Notes: a model not told the origin generated them from the letters alone. Positions 17,735 to 27,358 are shown, numbered from the stretch's first letter. The stretch is DNA of 64,000 bases from Stenotrophomonas maltophilia (GCF_004920835.1 NZ_QFHO01000005.1:124001-188000), one strand, 5' to 3'. A program made the numbers and translations.

Positions 17735-19912
17735 ATGAAATTCAAAGCCCCCGCATTCCTGATGGCCCTGGCGCTGGTCGCGCCGCTGGCGCTGGCGGCC
17801 AAGGCCGACTCGCCTGCATTGCCCGCAGCGGCAACTGCCGATCAGGTGACCACCTCCAAGCTGGTGTACGGCCTGTTGTCCGACAGCCGCTACGCCTATC
17901 GGCCGCGCGCGCTGGACGAGGCAACTTCCAAGGACGTGTTCAAGCGTTACCTGGAAACGTTGGACGGCGGCAAGCAGTACTTCACCCAGGCCGACGTGGC
18001 GCGCTTCGCGCCGTTCGAGGCGAACATTTCCTCGGCCATCCGTGGTGGCGAGCTGGAGCCGGCGTTCCAGGTGTTTGCCGTGTACAAGCAGCGGGTCGGC
18101 GAACGCGTGGCGTATGCACGCAGGCTGCTCAAGCAGGAGCCGGACTTCACCGCCGACGAGCGCTTCGAATACGACCGCAAGAAGGTGCCGTGGGCGGCCA
18201 GCAGCGCCGAACTGGACGAGCTGTGGCGCAAGTCGGTCAAGAACGATTGGCTGCGACTGAAGCTGGCCGGCAAGAAGCCGGACGACATCCGCAAGACGCT
18301 GGACAAGCGCTATGCGACGCTGCAGAAATCGGTCAACGAACTGAAGGGCGAAGACGTCTTCCAGTTCTTCATGAATTCGTACACCAGCGCGGTCGATCCG
18401 CATACCGACTACTTCACCCCGCGCACCGCCGAGAACTTCAACCAGGCGATGTCGCTGTCGCTGGAAGGTATCGGCGCGCAGCTGCAGCGCCAGGACGACG
18501 TGGTGGTGATCCGCGAGATCATCGCCGGTGGTCCGGCGGCGGTGGACGGCACGCTGAAGCCGGGTGACCGCATTGTCGGCGTTGGCCAGGGCAAGTCCGG
18601 CCTGGTCGAGGACGTGATCGGCTGGCGCATCGACGATGTCGTGGCCAAGATCCGCGGCGCCAAGGACACCGAGGTCAAGCTGGAGTTCATTCCGGCGGCC
18701 GAAGGTGCCGACGGCAAGCACCACACCCTGGTGCTGACCCGGCAGAAGGTGCGCCTGGCCGAACAGGCCGCCAAGGGCGAGACCATGAGCATTCCGGCTG
18801 CCAACGGCGAGCCGGCACGCAAGATCGGCGTGATCAAGCTGCCGACCTTCTACCAGGACTTCGAAGGCCGTCGCCGTAATGCCGCCGACTACGCTTCGGC
18901 GACCCGCGACGTGGCCAAGCTGCTGGCCGGCTTCAAGAACGACAAGCTGGACGGCGTGGTGCTGGACCTGCGCAACAACGGCGGTGGTTCGCTGGATGAA
19001 GCCATTGAACTGACCGGTCTGTTCATCGAGCAGGGCCCGGTGGTGCAGGTGCGTGAATCCGGTGGTCGCATCACCGTCAACAGCGACCGCAACCAGGGCG
19101 TGGCCTGGGACGGCCCGCTGGCGGTGCTGATCAACCGCGGTTCGGCCTCTGCCTCCGAGATTTTCGCCGGCGCCATCCAGGACTACGGTCGTGGACTGGT
19201 GATCGGTGAGACCAGCTTCGGCAAGGGCACCGTGCAGAACATCGTCGACCTCGACCGTTGGCCGAGTGGCGAAACCCAGCGCTTCGGCCAGGTCAAGCTG
19301 ACCATCGCCCAGTTCTTCCGCATCAGCGGCAGCAGCACCCAGCACAAGGGTGTGGTGCCGGACCTGGCGTTCCCGGCCAGCGTCGATGCAACCGAATTCG
19401 GCGAGAGCACCTACGACAACGCGCTGCCGTGGACCCGCATCGCCGCCGTGCCGCACACCCAGTACGGCAACTTCGCGCCGCTGCTGCCGAAGCTGGAAAC
19501 CCGCCATGACGCGCGCATTGCCGCCGACAAGGAATTCCAGTGGTGGAACGAGGACGTGCAGCAGTTCCGCACCGAGGCCGCGAAGAAGTACATCTCGCTC
19601 AACGAGGCCACCCGTCGCGCAGAGCGTGAGCGCCAGGACACCCAGCGCAAGGAGCGCCAGGTGATGCGCAAGGAACTGGGCCTGGCCCTGGACCCGCTGG
19701 CCGATGACAGTAGCGATGACGGTCTGACCGGCAACGAGCGCGACATCGTCAAGGATGCCGCCCGCGAAAAGGCTGCCGAGAAGCGTCCGGACCCGCTGCT
19801 GCGCGAGTCCGCGTCGATCCTGTCCGATGCGGTGAACCTGCTGGCCAACGATCGCCCGCTGTCGGCGCAGGTGCTGCCGCAGTCCACTGGTGCCGGTCGC
19901 TGGGCTGACTGA
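17735..19912 (+). CDS. prc: Tail-specific periplasmic protease Prc (S41)
   Basis: 725 aa with a signal peptide (MKFKAPAFLMALALVAPLALAAKA). An N-terminal helical domain is followed by a PDZ domain (SLEGIGAQLQ ... GTLKPGDRIVGVGQG), then the S41 catalytic core with the Ser region RGSASASEIFAG (residues 468-479) and Lys497 in ETSFGKGTVQ. The long C-terminal domain (to residue 725) matches full-length Prc rather than the short CtpA type. It degrades periplasmic proteins with nonpolar C-termini and in E. coli controls the wall hydrolase MepS, which would link it to the wall genes upstream. Confidence 0.95.
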   Translation: MKFKAPAFLMALALVAPLALAAKADSPALPAAATADQVTTSKLVYGLLSDSRYAYRPRALDEATSKDVFKRYLETLDGGKQYFTQADVARFAPFEANISSAIRGGELEPAFQVFAVYKQRVGERVAYARRLLKQEPDFTADERFEYDRKKVPWAASSAELDELWRKSVKNDWLRLKLAGKKPDDIRKTLDKRYATLQKSVNELKGEDVFQFFMNSYTSAVDPHTDYFTPRTAENFNQAMSLSLEGIGAQLQRQDDVVVIREIIAGGPAAVDGTLKPGDRIVGVGQGKSGLVEDVIGWRIDDVVAKIRGAKDTEVKLEFIPAAEGADGKHHTLVLTRQKVRLAEQAAKGETMSIPAANGEPARKIGVIKLPTFYQDFEGRRRNAADYASATRDVAKLLAGFKNDKLDGVVLDLRNNGGGSLDEAIELTGLFIEQGPVVQVRESGGRITVNSDRNQGVAWDGPLAVLINRGSASASEIFAGAIQDYGRGLVIGETSFGKGTVQNIVDLDRWPSGETQRFGQVKLTIAQFFRISGSSTQHKGVVPDLAFPASVDATEFGESTYDNALPWTRIAAVPHTQYGNFAPLLPKLETRHDARIAADKEFQWWNEDVQQFRTEAAKKYISLNEATRRAERERQDTQRKERQVMRKELGLALDPLADDSSDDGLTGNERDIVKDAAREKAAEKRPDPLLRESASILSDAVNLLANDRPLSAQVLPQSTGAGRWAD

Positions 19913-19939
19913 GCCGGGGCGACGACGTTAGATACCCGA

Positions 19940-19963
19940 GGGGCCGGCATTGCCGGCCCCTTT
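19940..19963 (+). terminator. Terminator after prc
   Basis: GGGGCCGGCA pairs with TGCCGGCCCC, followed by TTT. Confidence 0.75.
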
Positions 19964-19985
19964 GCGTTTGAGGACCTCATTCCAA

Positions 19986-20053
19986 GTGGCGCCCGGCCAT
20001 GCCCGGCGAGCGAAGTGGATCGCGCGCTTCCGCCGGGCATGGCCCGGCGCTAC
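19986..20053. repeat. Inverted pair of GTAG-type palindromes
   Basis: GTGGCGCCCGGCCATGCCCG (from 19986) faces CGCCGGGCATGGCCCGGCGC plus TAC (to 20053). Together they can fold into one long hairpin. Confidence 0.7.
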
Positions 20054-20159
20054 CGGTGCATGAACAGGCCGCAACGACGGGGTCTGGTGGGCGTACTTTC
20101 GACCTGCCGCACACGGGCGCGGGACTACCCTTGGCCGTACTGTCCTCGCAGGAGTACCC

Positions 20160-20750
20160 ATGCGGGCCTCCCGTTTTTCCAGTGCTGCCGTGGCGCTCGC
20201 CAGCGCCCTGATCCTGTCGGCCTGCGGTGGTCGTGCCGCCGACAGCACCGTGCTGCGCGAATCCTTTGATTCCGGCGATACCTTCTCGCGCACCGTCGAT
20301 GGCCGCGCGGCTGACGCCTGCGAGGCTGCGCGGCGCACGCTGCTCAGCCAGGGCTACGCAATCGCCCGTTCCGACGACACACAGGTGGAAGGCAACAAGA
20401 ACTTCCAGCCGCGCGAGGATGACCACGAACAGCTGGTGCTGCGCATCTCCTGCGCGCCGCGTGGCAGCCAGGCGCTGGTGTTCGTCAGCGCGGTGCAGGA
20501 CCGCTACGCGCTGAAGAAGAGCCCGACCTCAGCCAGTGTCGGTGTCGGTGCGCTGGGCTCGGTGTCGCTGCCGTTCGGCAGCAATGACGACTCGCTGGTG
20601 AAAGTGGCCAGCAGCACGGTCACCGATGCCGAGTTCTATCGCCGCTTCTTCCAGCGCCTGCAGCAGTATCTGCCAGCGGCCGCAGCCCCGCCCGCGCCGC
20701 CTCCGACCGCACCACCGGAACCCGCACCGGCCAGCCTGGACCAGGGTTGA
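20160..20750 (+). CDS. DUF2242 family lipoprotein
   Basis: 196 aa with lipobox LSAC (Cys22) after a signal peptide. ESFDSGDTFSRTVDGRAADACEAARRTLLSQGY and the QPREDDHEQLVLRISCAP segment match the DUF2242 family, of unknown function. The C-terminus is Pro-rich. The stop nearly overlaps the next gene (its GTG start is 3 bases after the TGA), so the two are probably one transcription unit. Confidence 0.8.
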   Translation: MRASRFSSAAVALASALILSACGGRAADSTVLRESFDSGDTFSRTVDGRAADACEAARRTLLSQGYAIARSDDTQVEGNKNFQPREDDHEQLVLRISCAPRGSQALVFVSAVQDRYALKKSPTSASVGVGALGSVSLPFGSNDDSLVKVASSTVTDAEFYRRFFQRLQQYLPAAAAPPAPPPTAPPEPAPASLDQG

Positions 20751-20752
20751 GC

Positions 20753-22003
20753 GTGCGCGGCAGGTTCATGTGCGTGGCCCTGTTGCTGGCCCCGCCGCTG
20801 GTCACGGCAGCTCCCATCGACTGCACGCAGGGCCTGCTGCAGCGGTTGGGCTGGCAATTCGACGAGGCGACGGTGGCCGCGCCACAGGTGCAGGGTGGTC
20901 CGGTGTGCACGCGTGCGTCGCTGGCTGAAGCGCAGGCGGCAGGTGATCTGCGCGTGCGCTGGCCGACGGCATTGCCGACCCAGGCTCGACAGGCGCTGCT
21001 GCAGCAACTGCTGGACGATCCGGCCACGGTCTGCGCCTATGCCTTCCAGTTGGGGGCAGCCACGCAACGTACGGCCTCGGCATTGCAGGACAACCCGGCC
21101 TTCCGCTTCTCCGGCCCGCAGCTGGGCTGGATCGGCTTCGGACTGGAGGGCGCGCAGGCACAGGGCTGGCAGCGCACGCGTAGTTTCGGCCGTGGCTTCG
21201 TGCCCAGCGCGGGCAACAGTCAGGCGCTGCAGGCGTTCTACAGCGGTGCCGTGCGTGCCGAATGCGGGGTCGGCCGCCAGGTCGCGCAGCTGGCCACGCA
21301 ACGAGAGCTGTATGGCGATGCTGCGTTCGATACTGAGTTCGCAGCGGATGAACTGTCGATCGGCACCTTCCTCGCCCTGCACAAGACCGACAGCATCCTG
21401 CTTGGCGCGCATGCCGGCGATTTCTTCGCCGATGGCAAGGCGGTGCGCACGTCGGCGATGGGGCGGCAGGCCTTCGTTGGCGTGCCCGGTTTCATCGAGC
21501 ATGTGTATGACAAGGGCACGCTGGATGACCTGAGCAACCAGGCCGAGAACTTCGTCGTGGTCGAGGTGGGCGAGGGCGCCGCGCAGGCACTGGCTGAGCA
21601 TGGCGGCCTGGCCTGGTACGACCAGCGCAATGCCGAACTGTGGACGCTGGCGCAGCGTATTCCGCGCGTCGGCCGGCGCTACTTCGAGCGGCTGCTGTTC
21701 GAGCGCGACCCGGACCTTCGTGCACGGCTGGAACCGCGCTACCACGACACGCTCGCGCGAATGGACCAGCTGCTGGACGATCCGTTCTACCAGCAGTTCG
21801 TGATCTATGTGCACCCGCGCGGTATACGTCCCATCGGCTACCACATCGCCCGCCTGCTTGATCGCAACCCGCGAACGCCGTTTTCGATCGATCTGGCGGT
21901 GCACAATCTGCATACCACGCTCTACCGGCGTTGGCGCGAGGCGCAGCTGCGCCACTGCGCGGCTACCGGCAGGCCAGGCAGCCTGACCCTAGACCCCAAC
22001 TGA
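20753..22003 (+). CDS. Secreted protein of unknown function
   Basis: 416 aa from GTG 20753 (a TTG at 20747 is also in frame); the start MRGRFMCVALLLAPPLVTA is a signal peptide. I do not recognise a family. The mature protein is mixed alpha/beta, with acidic and aromatic segments (SFGRGFVPSAGNSQALQAFY; HAGDFFADGKAVRTSAMGRQ) and Cys residues spaced as in a periplasmic disulfide protein. It follows the DUF2242 lipoprotein directly and precedes gnd by 10 bases, but a role in gluconate metabolism is not implied. Confidence 0.7.
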   Translation: MRGRFMCVALLLAPPLVTAAPIDCTQGLLQRLGWQFDEATVAAPQVQGGPVCTRASLAEAQAAGDLRVRWPTALPTQARQALLQQLLDDPATVCAYAFQLGAATQRTASALQDNPAFRFSGPQLGWIGFGLEGAQAQGWQRTRSFGRGFVPSAGNSQALQAFYSGAVRAECGVGRQVAQLATQRELYGDAAFDTEFAADELSIGTFLALHKTDSILLGAHAGDFFADGKAVRTSAMGRQAFVGVPGFIEHVYDKGTLDDLSNQAENFVVVEVGEGAAQALAEHGGLAWYDQRNAELWTLAQRIPRVGRRYFERLLFERDPDLRARLEPRYHDTLARMDQLLDDPFYQQFVIYVHPRGIRPIGYHIARLLDRNPRTPFSIDLAVHNLHTTLYRRWREAQLRHCAATGRPGSLTLDPN

Positions 22004-22013
22004 AGGTGAAACA

Positions 22014-22919
22014 ATGGACATTGCAATGATCGGCCTCGGCCGCATGGGCGCCAACATGGCCCAGCGCCTGCATCGCGGCGGCCACCGCGTGGTCGGCTAC
22101 GACCCGGGCGAGGGCGCCCGCCAGCGCGCTGCCGAGGCCGGCCTGGAAGTGGTTGATTCGCTGGCCGCGGCCGTCGCCGCCCTGCCGGTACCGCGCGTGC
22201 TGTGGCTGATGGTGCCGGCCGGCGAAACCGTCGACCAGACCCTGGGCCAGCTGACCCCGCACCTGGCCGAGGGTGACATCGTCATCGATGGCGGCAACTC
22301 CAACTACCAGGACTCGATCCGCCGCGCCAAGGCGCTGGCCGAGGACGATCTGGGTTATGTCGACTGCGGCACCAGCGGTGGCGTGTGGGGCCTGCAGGAA
22401 GGCTACAGCCTGATGGTCGGTGGTGAAGCGTCGGTGGTGGAGCAGGTCGCACCGCTGCTGCGCACGCTGGCACCGGCCGAAGACCGCGGCTGGGCGCGTG
22501 TCGGCCCGTCCGGCGCCGGCCACTTCACCAAGATGGTCCACAACGGCATCGAGTACGGAATGATGCAGGCCTACGCCGAAGGCTTCGCACTGATGGAGCG
22601 CAAGCAGGAAATGGAGCTGGACCTGGCCCAGGTGGCCGAGGTGTGGCGCCACGGCAGCGTGGTGCGTTCGTGGCTGCTGGACCTTAGCACCGAGGCGCTC
22701 AAGCGCAATCCGTCGCTGGATGGCATTGCACCGTACGTGGAAGACTCCGGCGAAGGTCGCTGGACGGTTGCCGAAGCGATCGCACTGGATGTACCGGCGC
22801 CGGTGATCACCTTGTCGCTGCTGGAACGCCTGCGCTCGCGTGAATCGAATTCGTTCACCGACCGCCTGTTGTCGGCGATGCGCAACGAATTCGGCGGCCA
22901 CGCCATCAAGAAGTCGTAA
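22014..22919 (+). CDS. gnd: 6-phosphogluconate dehydrogenase, short decarboxylating form
   Basis: 301 aa, the length of the YqeC/GntZ-like short class rather than the 470-aa form. The N-terminal Rossmann motif is MIGLGRMGANMAQRL; GGNSNYQDSIRRAKAL and CGTSGGVWGL form the substrate site, and GHFTKMVHNGIEYGMMQ carries the catalytic Lys. It oxidises 6-phosphogluconate to ribulose 5-phosphate, usually with NAD preference in this class. A hairpin repeat follows 9 bases after the stop. Confidence 0.92.
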   Translation: MDIAMIGLGRMGANMAQRLHRGGHRVVGYDPGEGARQRAAEAGLEVVDSLAAAVAALPVPRVLWLMVPAGETVDQTLGQLTPHLAEGDIVIDGGNSNYQDSIRRAKALAEDDLGYVDCGTSGGVWGLQEGYSLMVGGEASVVEQVAPLLRTLAPAEDRGWARVGPSGAGHFTKMVHNGIEYGMMQAYAEGFALMERKQEMELDLAQVAEVWRHGSVVRSWLLDLSTEALKRNPSLDGIAPYVEDSGEGRWTVAEAIALDVPAPVITLSLLERLRSRESNSFTDRLLSAMRNEFGGHAIKKS

Positions 22920-22928
22920 TCACTGCGG

Positions 22929-22969
22929 TGGGGTCGGATCCCTTTCCGCAGGAAAGGGCTCTGACCCCA
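22929..22969. repeat. GGGGTC hairpin family, copy 2
   Basis: The arms around CCCTTTCC-GCA-GGAAAGGG match the copies at 6907 and 30269, with two mismatched positions in the stem. It lies just after the gnd stop. Confidence 0.8.
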
Positions 22970-22976
22970 TGAAGCC

Positions 22977-23070
22977 AGTCGAGCTGGCTCGACTCTACAA
23001 AAGCCGTCTCCGATCGTTCCCACGTCATCCACGCCTGGCGTGGATGTGTCGACCAAGGTCGACACCTACC
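22977..23070. repeat. Cluster of three GTAG-type palindromes
   Basis: CAGTCGAGCTGGCTCGACTC + TAC (22977-22999), CATCCACGCCTGGCGTGGATG-type (about 23025-23046) and GTGTCGACCAAGGTCGACAC + CTAC (23046-23069). No gene lies in the rest of 22970-23214. Confidence 0.75.
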
Positions 23071-23214
23071 GTCGGGCGCGGACAACTGTCGAAGGCGGAG
23101 TGGGTCCGGTTGCGGGGGCGTGAGCGGCCCCCCCGCCATCCCATGGATAGCCAGCTATTGCTTTGACGTTGACGTTGCCGTTGATTCGGCAGGTGCAGGG
23201 CGCAGCCCTGCCGG

Positions 23215-24258
23215 TCACCCCAACTGAACCCGCCGCCCTTCGCGCGCACTGACCATCCCCGCCTCCAGCAACCGCATCAGCTGCAGCGCCTGCATCGGGC
23301 TGACCGTCGCTTCGCCGTCACCATGCATCGCCGCCGCGAACTGCGCATACAACCGCCGGTAGTCACCGGGCAGGTTGTCGACAGTACTGCGCTGCACGTT
23401 GTCCTCCGCATCGCAGTGCACCCGCTCACCATGCCGTGGATCGATGCCCCAGCCTGGCGCCCCCGGCGCAACCCCACGCCGCAACTGCGCTTCCTGCACG
23501 TCCAGGCCGTGCTTGATCCAACTGGCCTTGCTGCCATGCACGCTGAAGTGTGGTGTCTGCGCCGCAACCAGCGAACCGGCATGCACGATCGCGCGATGCC
23601 GTGGGTAGTGCAGCACCGCATGGAAGTAATCGATGCCGCTGCCGCCTTCGCGCTGCACGGCCAGATCGGCATCGATCGACTGTGGCCAGCCGAACAGCTC
23701 CAGCATCTGGTCCAGCAGGTGCGGTGCCAGGTCGTACCACAGGCCGCTGCCGGGGCCATCCTGCTCGCGCCAGCGGTCGCGCACCTGCGGCCGGTAACGG
23801 TCGAAGTGCGCGTGGCATTCGGCAACATCACCCAGCACGCCTTGCGCCAGCAGTGCCTGCAGGGTGAGGAAGTCGGCGTCGAAGCGCCGGTTCTGGAACA
23901 CCGTAGCGATGCGCCCGGCGTCGCGCGCCGCAGCCAATACCGTTTCCGCTTCGGCCACGTCCAGCGCGAACGGTTTGTCGACCAGCACGTGCTTGCCCGC
24001 GGCCAACGCCGCGATGGCCAGCGGAGCGTGTTGTTCGTTCGGTGTGGCAATCACTACCGCATCCACTGCAGGATCGCCGAACACGTCCTGCGGCGTGGCA
24101 CGCACGTGCACGTCGCTGAACGCGCGCAGCAGCGTGTCGCGTTGCGAACTGACGATGCTGTGCAGCACCAGGCCGGGCGTGTGCTGGATCAGGGGCGCAT
24201 GGAAGACGCGGCCGGCGAGGCCGTAGCCGATCAGGGCCAGTTGCAGGTCGGGGCGCAT
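23215..24258 (-). CDS. Gfo/Idh/MocA family oxidoreductase
   Basis: 347 aa from the ATG at 24258, which begins the Rossmann motif (LQLALIGYGLAGRVFHAPL); the longer reading frame upstream lacks features. TPNEQHAPLAIAALAAGKHVLVDKPFALD carries the conserved EKP-type Lys (here DKP), and GSGLWYDLAPHLLDQ is the C-terminal domain's GG.(x)D.g.H-like segment. The family oxidises or reduces sugars and related compounds with NAD(P). Substrate unknown. It is divergent from the BON gene. Confidence 0.88.
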   Translation of the reverse strand: MRPDLQLALIGYGLAGRVFHAPLIQHTPGLVLHSIVSSQRDTLLRAFSDVHVRATPQDVFGDPAVDAVVIATPNEQHAPLAIAALAAGKHVLVDKPFALDVAEAETVLAAARDAGRIATVFQNRRFDADFLTLQALLAQGVLGDVAECHAHFDRYRPQVRDRWREQDGPGSGLWYDLAPHLLDQMLELFGWPQSIDADLAVQREGGSGIDYFHAVLHYPRHRAIVHAGSLVAAQTPHFSVHGSKASWIKHGLDVQEAQLRRGVAPGAPGWGIDPRHGERVHCDAEDNVQRSTVDNLPGDYRRLYAQFAAAMHGDGEATVSPMQALQLMRLLEAGMVSAREGRRVQLG

Positions 24259-24429
24259 GGCAGAGCTCCGGCAGTGGGGAAGGGCAGGGTAAACGACGGG
24301 GGATGGCAGGCCAAAACTGAACCGTTGCCGTTGGAAACGCTTTGATTCACGGCGGCATGACCGTAACGCCACGCCTGCTCTACGCCGGTGTGTCCAGACT
24401 GGCAGCACATCCCGAAGGAGTACGACACG

Positions 24430-24813
24430 ATGAGCAATACCACCCGCACGCTGATTGCTTCCGCCCTGACGCTGGGCCTGGCGCTGTCCTCCTCGGCCGC
24501 ATTCGCCAAGGATCCGGCCGCGAAGAGCCCGCCGACCAGCACTCATCCGGCCACCCACGCCGACCGCCATGATTCCAACGAGCCGGTGACCGACAGCTGG
24601 ATCACCACCAAGGTGAAGGCCGACCTGCTGGCCAGCAGCAACGTCCCGGGCACCGAAATCAAGGTGGAAACGGTGAATGGCGTGGTCAGCCTGAGCGGTG
24701 CCGTGGCCACCCAGGCCGAGAAAGACAAGGCGGTCACAACTGCCAAGGGCATCAAGGGCGTGACCCGCGTCGATGCCGCCGCATTGAAGGTCAGCGCGGC
24801 CGCCAAGCGCTGA
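24430..24813 (+). CDS. Periplasmic BON-domain protein
   Basis: 127 aa from ATG 24430 with AAGGAG upstream; the signal peptide ends SSSAAFA-KD. One BON domain covers about residues 55-123 (DSWITTKVKADLLASSNVPG; VNGVVSLSGAVATQ). BON domains (as in OsmY) bind phospholipid surfaces and are often stress induced. A GC-rich stem (GGGCGCCCC, about 24821-24843) follows without a T-tract and may terminate transcription. Confidence 0.85.
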   Translation: MSNTTRTLIASALTLGLALSSSAAFAKDPAAKSPPTSTHPATHADRHDSNEPVTDSWITTKVKADLLASSNVPGTEIKVETVNGVVSLSGAVATQAEKDKAVTTAKGIKGVTRVDAAALKVSAAAKR

Positions 24814-24850
24814 ACCCGGTGGGCGCCCCGCATGGGGCGCCCACTGCCCG

Positions 24851-24935
24851 GGTAGATTCGAGTTTCCTCGGCTCGCTCCACTGCAGATCAACCCCGAGTC
24901 AACCGCCCGAGCAGTCGAGCGACCTCGACTCTACG
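24851..24935. repeat. GTAG-type repeats before the histidine kinase gene
   Basis: A degraded element at about 24851 (GTAGATTCGAG) and a reverse one, CAGTCGAGCGACCTCGACTC + TAC (24912-24934). Further on, TATATT (25031-25036) is a possible -10 for the kinase operon. Confidence 0.5.
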
Positions 24936-25099
24936 AAGCAGAGCCGACGGCCCCGCCCGGCCCTACCGTGGGTTTCCGGAGCCCGTTCAGCCAACCAGGC
25001 TGGAAACTCCAGAGTTGTGACCGCCTGCGCTATATTGCCCGTTCCGCCGCAGCCGGGCCGGTATCGGCCTACGCTCCGCGGCCGTGCTGACGAGGAACT

Positions 25100-26917
25100 A
25101 TGGCGCAGGTTTTCAGTGATGACGTCTGGGATCGCTGGCGATTGCCGGCCCTGGCGCTGGCGGCTGCCGCGATCATCGTGGTGCCGTGGTTGACCCTGCG
25201 CAAACTGCAGCAGGACAACGAACAAGCGATGGCCTGGGTCAGCCACACCCAGGCCGTGGGCGTGGCCCTGCAACAGCTGCAGGCCGATGTCCGCGATGTC
25301 GAATCGGCTGCGCTGACGCTGTCCAAGGGTGTGGACGCGCCGGGCCTGCGTGAGCGCATGGCCAAAGCGAATGAAATACCGGGCCGGCTGGCCCAGCTCG
25401 GCCGCATGACCCGCGACAATCCCGAACAGCTGATCCGCATCGGCCGCATCGAGTCGATGCTGGACGGGCGCTTGGCGGTCGCGCGCGAGCTGGCCAAGTC
25501 CGAACCGAACAGCGACCAGCGTGAACTGGTGCAGGACCTGAGCACGCGTTACCCGATCCGTGGCCTGGTCGAGGAGCTGCAGGCCAGCGAGGAAAAGTTG
25601 CTGGCTCTGCGCGCCGAGCAGGCCGCACGCCAGCGCAGGCAGACCGAGTTTGTTTCCTGGAGCTCGCTGGTGGTGCAGCTGGCCCTGCTGGGCCTGGTGC
25701 TGTGGTTGTTGCAGCGGCAGATCGGCCGCCGCCTGCATGCGGAGCAGCAATCGCAGCGCTCGGCCGCGCGCGCGGCGTCGGTACTGCAGACTGTGCGTGA
25801 GCCGATCGTGCTGCTGGATCGTGAGTTGCGCGTACAGCTGCACAATCCTGCATTTGCTGAGCTGTACGGGTTGCAGGATGAGCGTGCCGATGGCCTGCTG
25901 CTGGAATCGGTCGGTGATGGCGCCTGGCGGGATCCGGTCATGCGCCAGCGACTGTCCGATGTGCTGCTGCGTGGCCGCGAACTATGGGACTTCGAGCACG
26001 AACAGCGCGCCGCCGACGGCATGGTGCGCTACATGCTGCTCAACGCCCGGCGCATGCCGCTGCCCGATACCGATGACGAGGTGGTGCTGATGACCGTCAG
26101 TGACGTCACCGTGCAGCGGGCCGTGCAGCTGCGCGTGGAAGAGCTGAACCGCCAGCTGGAGGGCAAGGTGGCGCAGGTATCGGAGGTCAACCGCGAATTG
26201 GAGGCGTTCAGCTATTCGGTCTCGCACGACCTGCGTGCGCCGCTGCGCCATGTTGCTGGTTTCTCCGACAAGCTGTCGCGCCATCTGGGCGAGCAGGCCG
26301 ACGACAAGAGCCGCCATTACCTTGAAGTGATCTCCAGTTCGGCGCGGCGCATGGCAGCCCTGATCGACGACCTGCTGGTCTACTCGCGCCTGGGGCGCGT
26401 GGCGATGCGCCAGCAGGCGGTGGACATGCAGTCGCTGGTGGCCGATACCCGTGCCATGCTCGATTCCAACCTGCAGGCCGAGGCCGAAAACAACGGCCAT
26501 GCGCATCAGGTGGAGTGGAGCATCGCACCGCTGCCGATCGTGGTCGGCGATGAAAACATGATCCGCCAGGTCTGGCTGAACCTGCTCGGCAACGCGGTGA
26601 AGTACTCGGGCAACCGCGAGCTGGCAAAGATCCGCGTGGACTACCAGCTGCAGCCCGACGGTGGTCATCAGTTCACGGTCAGCGACAATGGTGCAGGCTT
26701 TGACATGGCGTACGCCGCCAAACTGTTCGGTGTGTTCCAGCGCCTGCACAAGGCCAGCGACTACCCGGGTACCGGCATCGGCCTGGCCAGCGTGCGCCGC
26801 GTGCTGACCCGCCATGGCGGCCGTATCTGGGCAGAAGCCGAGCCTGACGTCGGCGCCACCTTCCACTTCTACCTGCCTCCCGCGATCGACGCGGACAAAC
26901 AAGGTCCCTCTGCATGA
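25100..26917 (+). CDS. Membrane sensor histidine kinase with PAS domain
   Basis: 605 aa. TM1 at about 16-33 and TM2 at about 187-206 flank a CHASE3-like helical sensor. A PAS domain (about 225-340, VREPIVLLDRELRVQLHNPAFAELYG) and a coiled coil lead to HisKA with the phospho-acceptor His in SYSVSHDLRAPLRHV. HATPase motifs: NLLGNAVKYS (N box), DNGAGFD, FGVFQRLH, GTGIGLASV. It resembles the kinase half of bacteriophytochromes without a chromophore domain. The ATGA overlap with the next response regulator gene makes that the likely partner. Confidence 0.9.
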   Translation: MAQVFSDDVWDRWRLPALALAAAAIIVVPWLTLRKLQQDNEQAMAWVSHTQAVGVALQQLQADVRDVESAALTLSKGVDAPGLRERMAKANEIPGRLAQLGRMTRDNPEQLIRIGRIESMLDGRLAVARELAKSEPNSDQRELVQDLSTRYPIRGLVEELQASEEKLLALRAEQAARQRRQTEFVSWSSLVVQLALLGLVLWLLQRQIGRRLHAEQQSQRSAARAASVLQTVREPIVLLDRELRVQLHNPAFAELYGLQDERADGLLLESVGDGAWRDPVMRQRLSDVLLRGRELWDFEHEQRAADGMVRYMLLNARRMPLPDTDDEVVLMTVSDVTVQRAVQLRVEELNRQLEGKVAQVSEVNRELEAFSYSVSHDLRAPLRHVAGFSDKLSRHLGEQADDKSRHYLEVISSSARRMAALIDDLLVYSRLGRVAMRQQAVDMQSLVADTRAMLDSNLQAEAENNGHAHQVEWSIAPLPIVVGDENMIRQVWLNLLGNAVKYSGNRELAKIRVDYQLQPDGGHQFTVSDNGAGFDMAYAAKLFGVFQRLHKASDYPGTGIGLASVRRVLTRHGGRIWAEAEPDVGATFHFYLPPAIDADKQGPSA

Positions 26918-27354
26918 CGACTCTGCGCACCATTCTTCTCGCCGAAGACAGCCCGGCCGATGCCGAAATGGCAATCGACGCTCTGGAAGAGGCGCGTCTG
27001 GCCAATCCCATCGTGCACGTCGAAGACGGCGTGGAAGTGATGGACTACCTGCTGCGCCGCGGCGCCTTCGCCAACCGTGAGGAAGGCCTGCCGGCGGTGC
27101 TGCTGCTGGACATCAAGATGCCGCGCATGGATGGCCTGGAAGTGCTGCGGCAGATCCGCGAGCACGAAGAACTCAAGCGCCTGCCGGTGGTGATCCTGTC
27201 GTCCTCGCGCGAGGAAAGCGACCTCGCCCGCAGCTGGGACATGGGCGTGAACGCCTACGTGGTCAAGCCGGTGGACGTGGACCAGTTCTTTGGCGCGGTG
27301 CAGACCCTGGGCAAGTTCTGGGCGTTGATCAACCAGGCACCGGAACTCGAGTGA
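26914..27354 (+). CDS. Stand-alone response regulator, Rcp1-like
   Basis: 146 aa, a single receiver domain with no output domain. LLAEDSPADAEMA holds the acidic pocket, VLLLDIKMPRMDGLEV the phospho-acceptor Asp, and YVVKPVDVDQF the conserved Lys. This class (Rcp1) typically pairs with phytochrome-like kinases and passes phosphate on by contact. Coupled to the kinase gene upstream and 4 bases from the hybrid gene downstream. Confidence 0.92.
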   Translation: MTTLRTILLAEDSPADAEMAIDALEEARLANPIVHVEDGVEVMDYLLRRGAFANREEGLPAVLLLDIKMPRMDGLEVLRQIREHEELKRLPVVILSSSREESDLARSWDMGVNAYVVKPVDVDQFFGAVQTLGKFWALINQAPELE

Positions 27355-27358
27355 GCCC

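Noticed and set aside
24330..24350. GGAAACGCTTTGAT as a LacI-type operator upstream of the oxidoreductase
   Set aside because: The symmetry is imperfect and no LacI gene is nearby, so it was not listed as a site.
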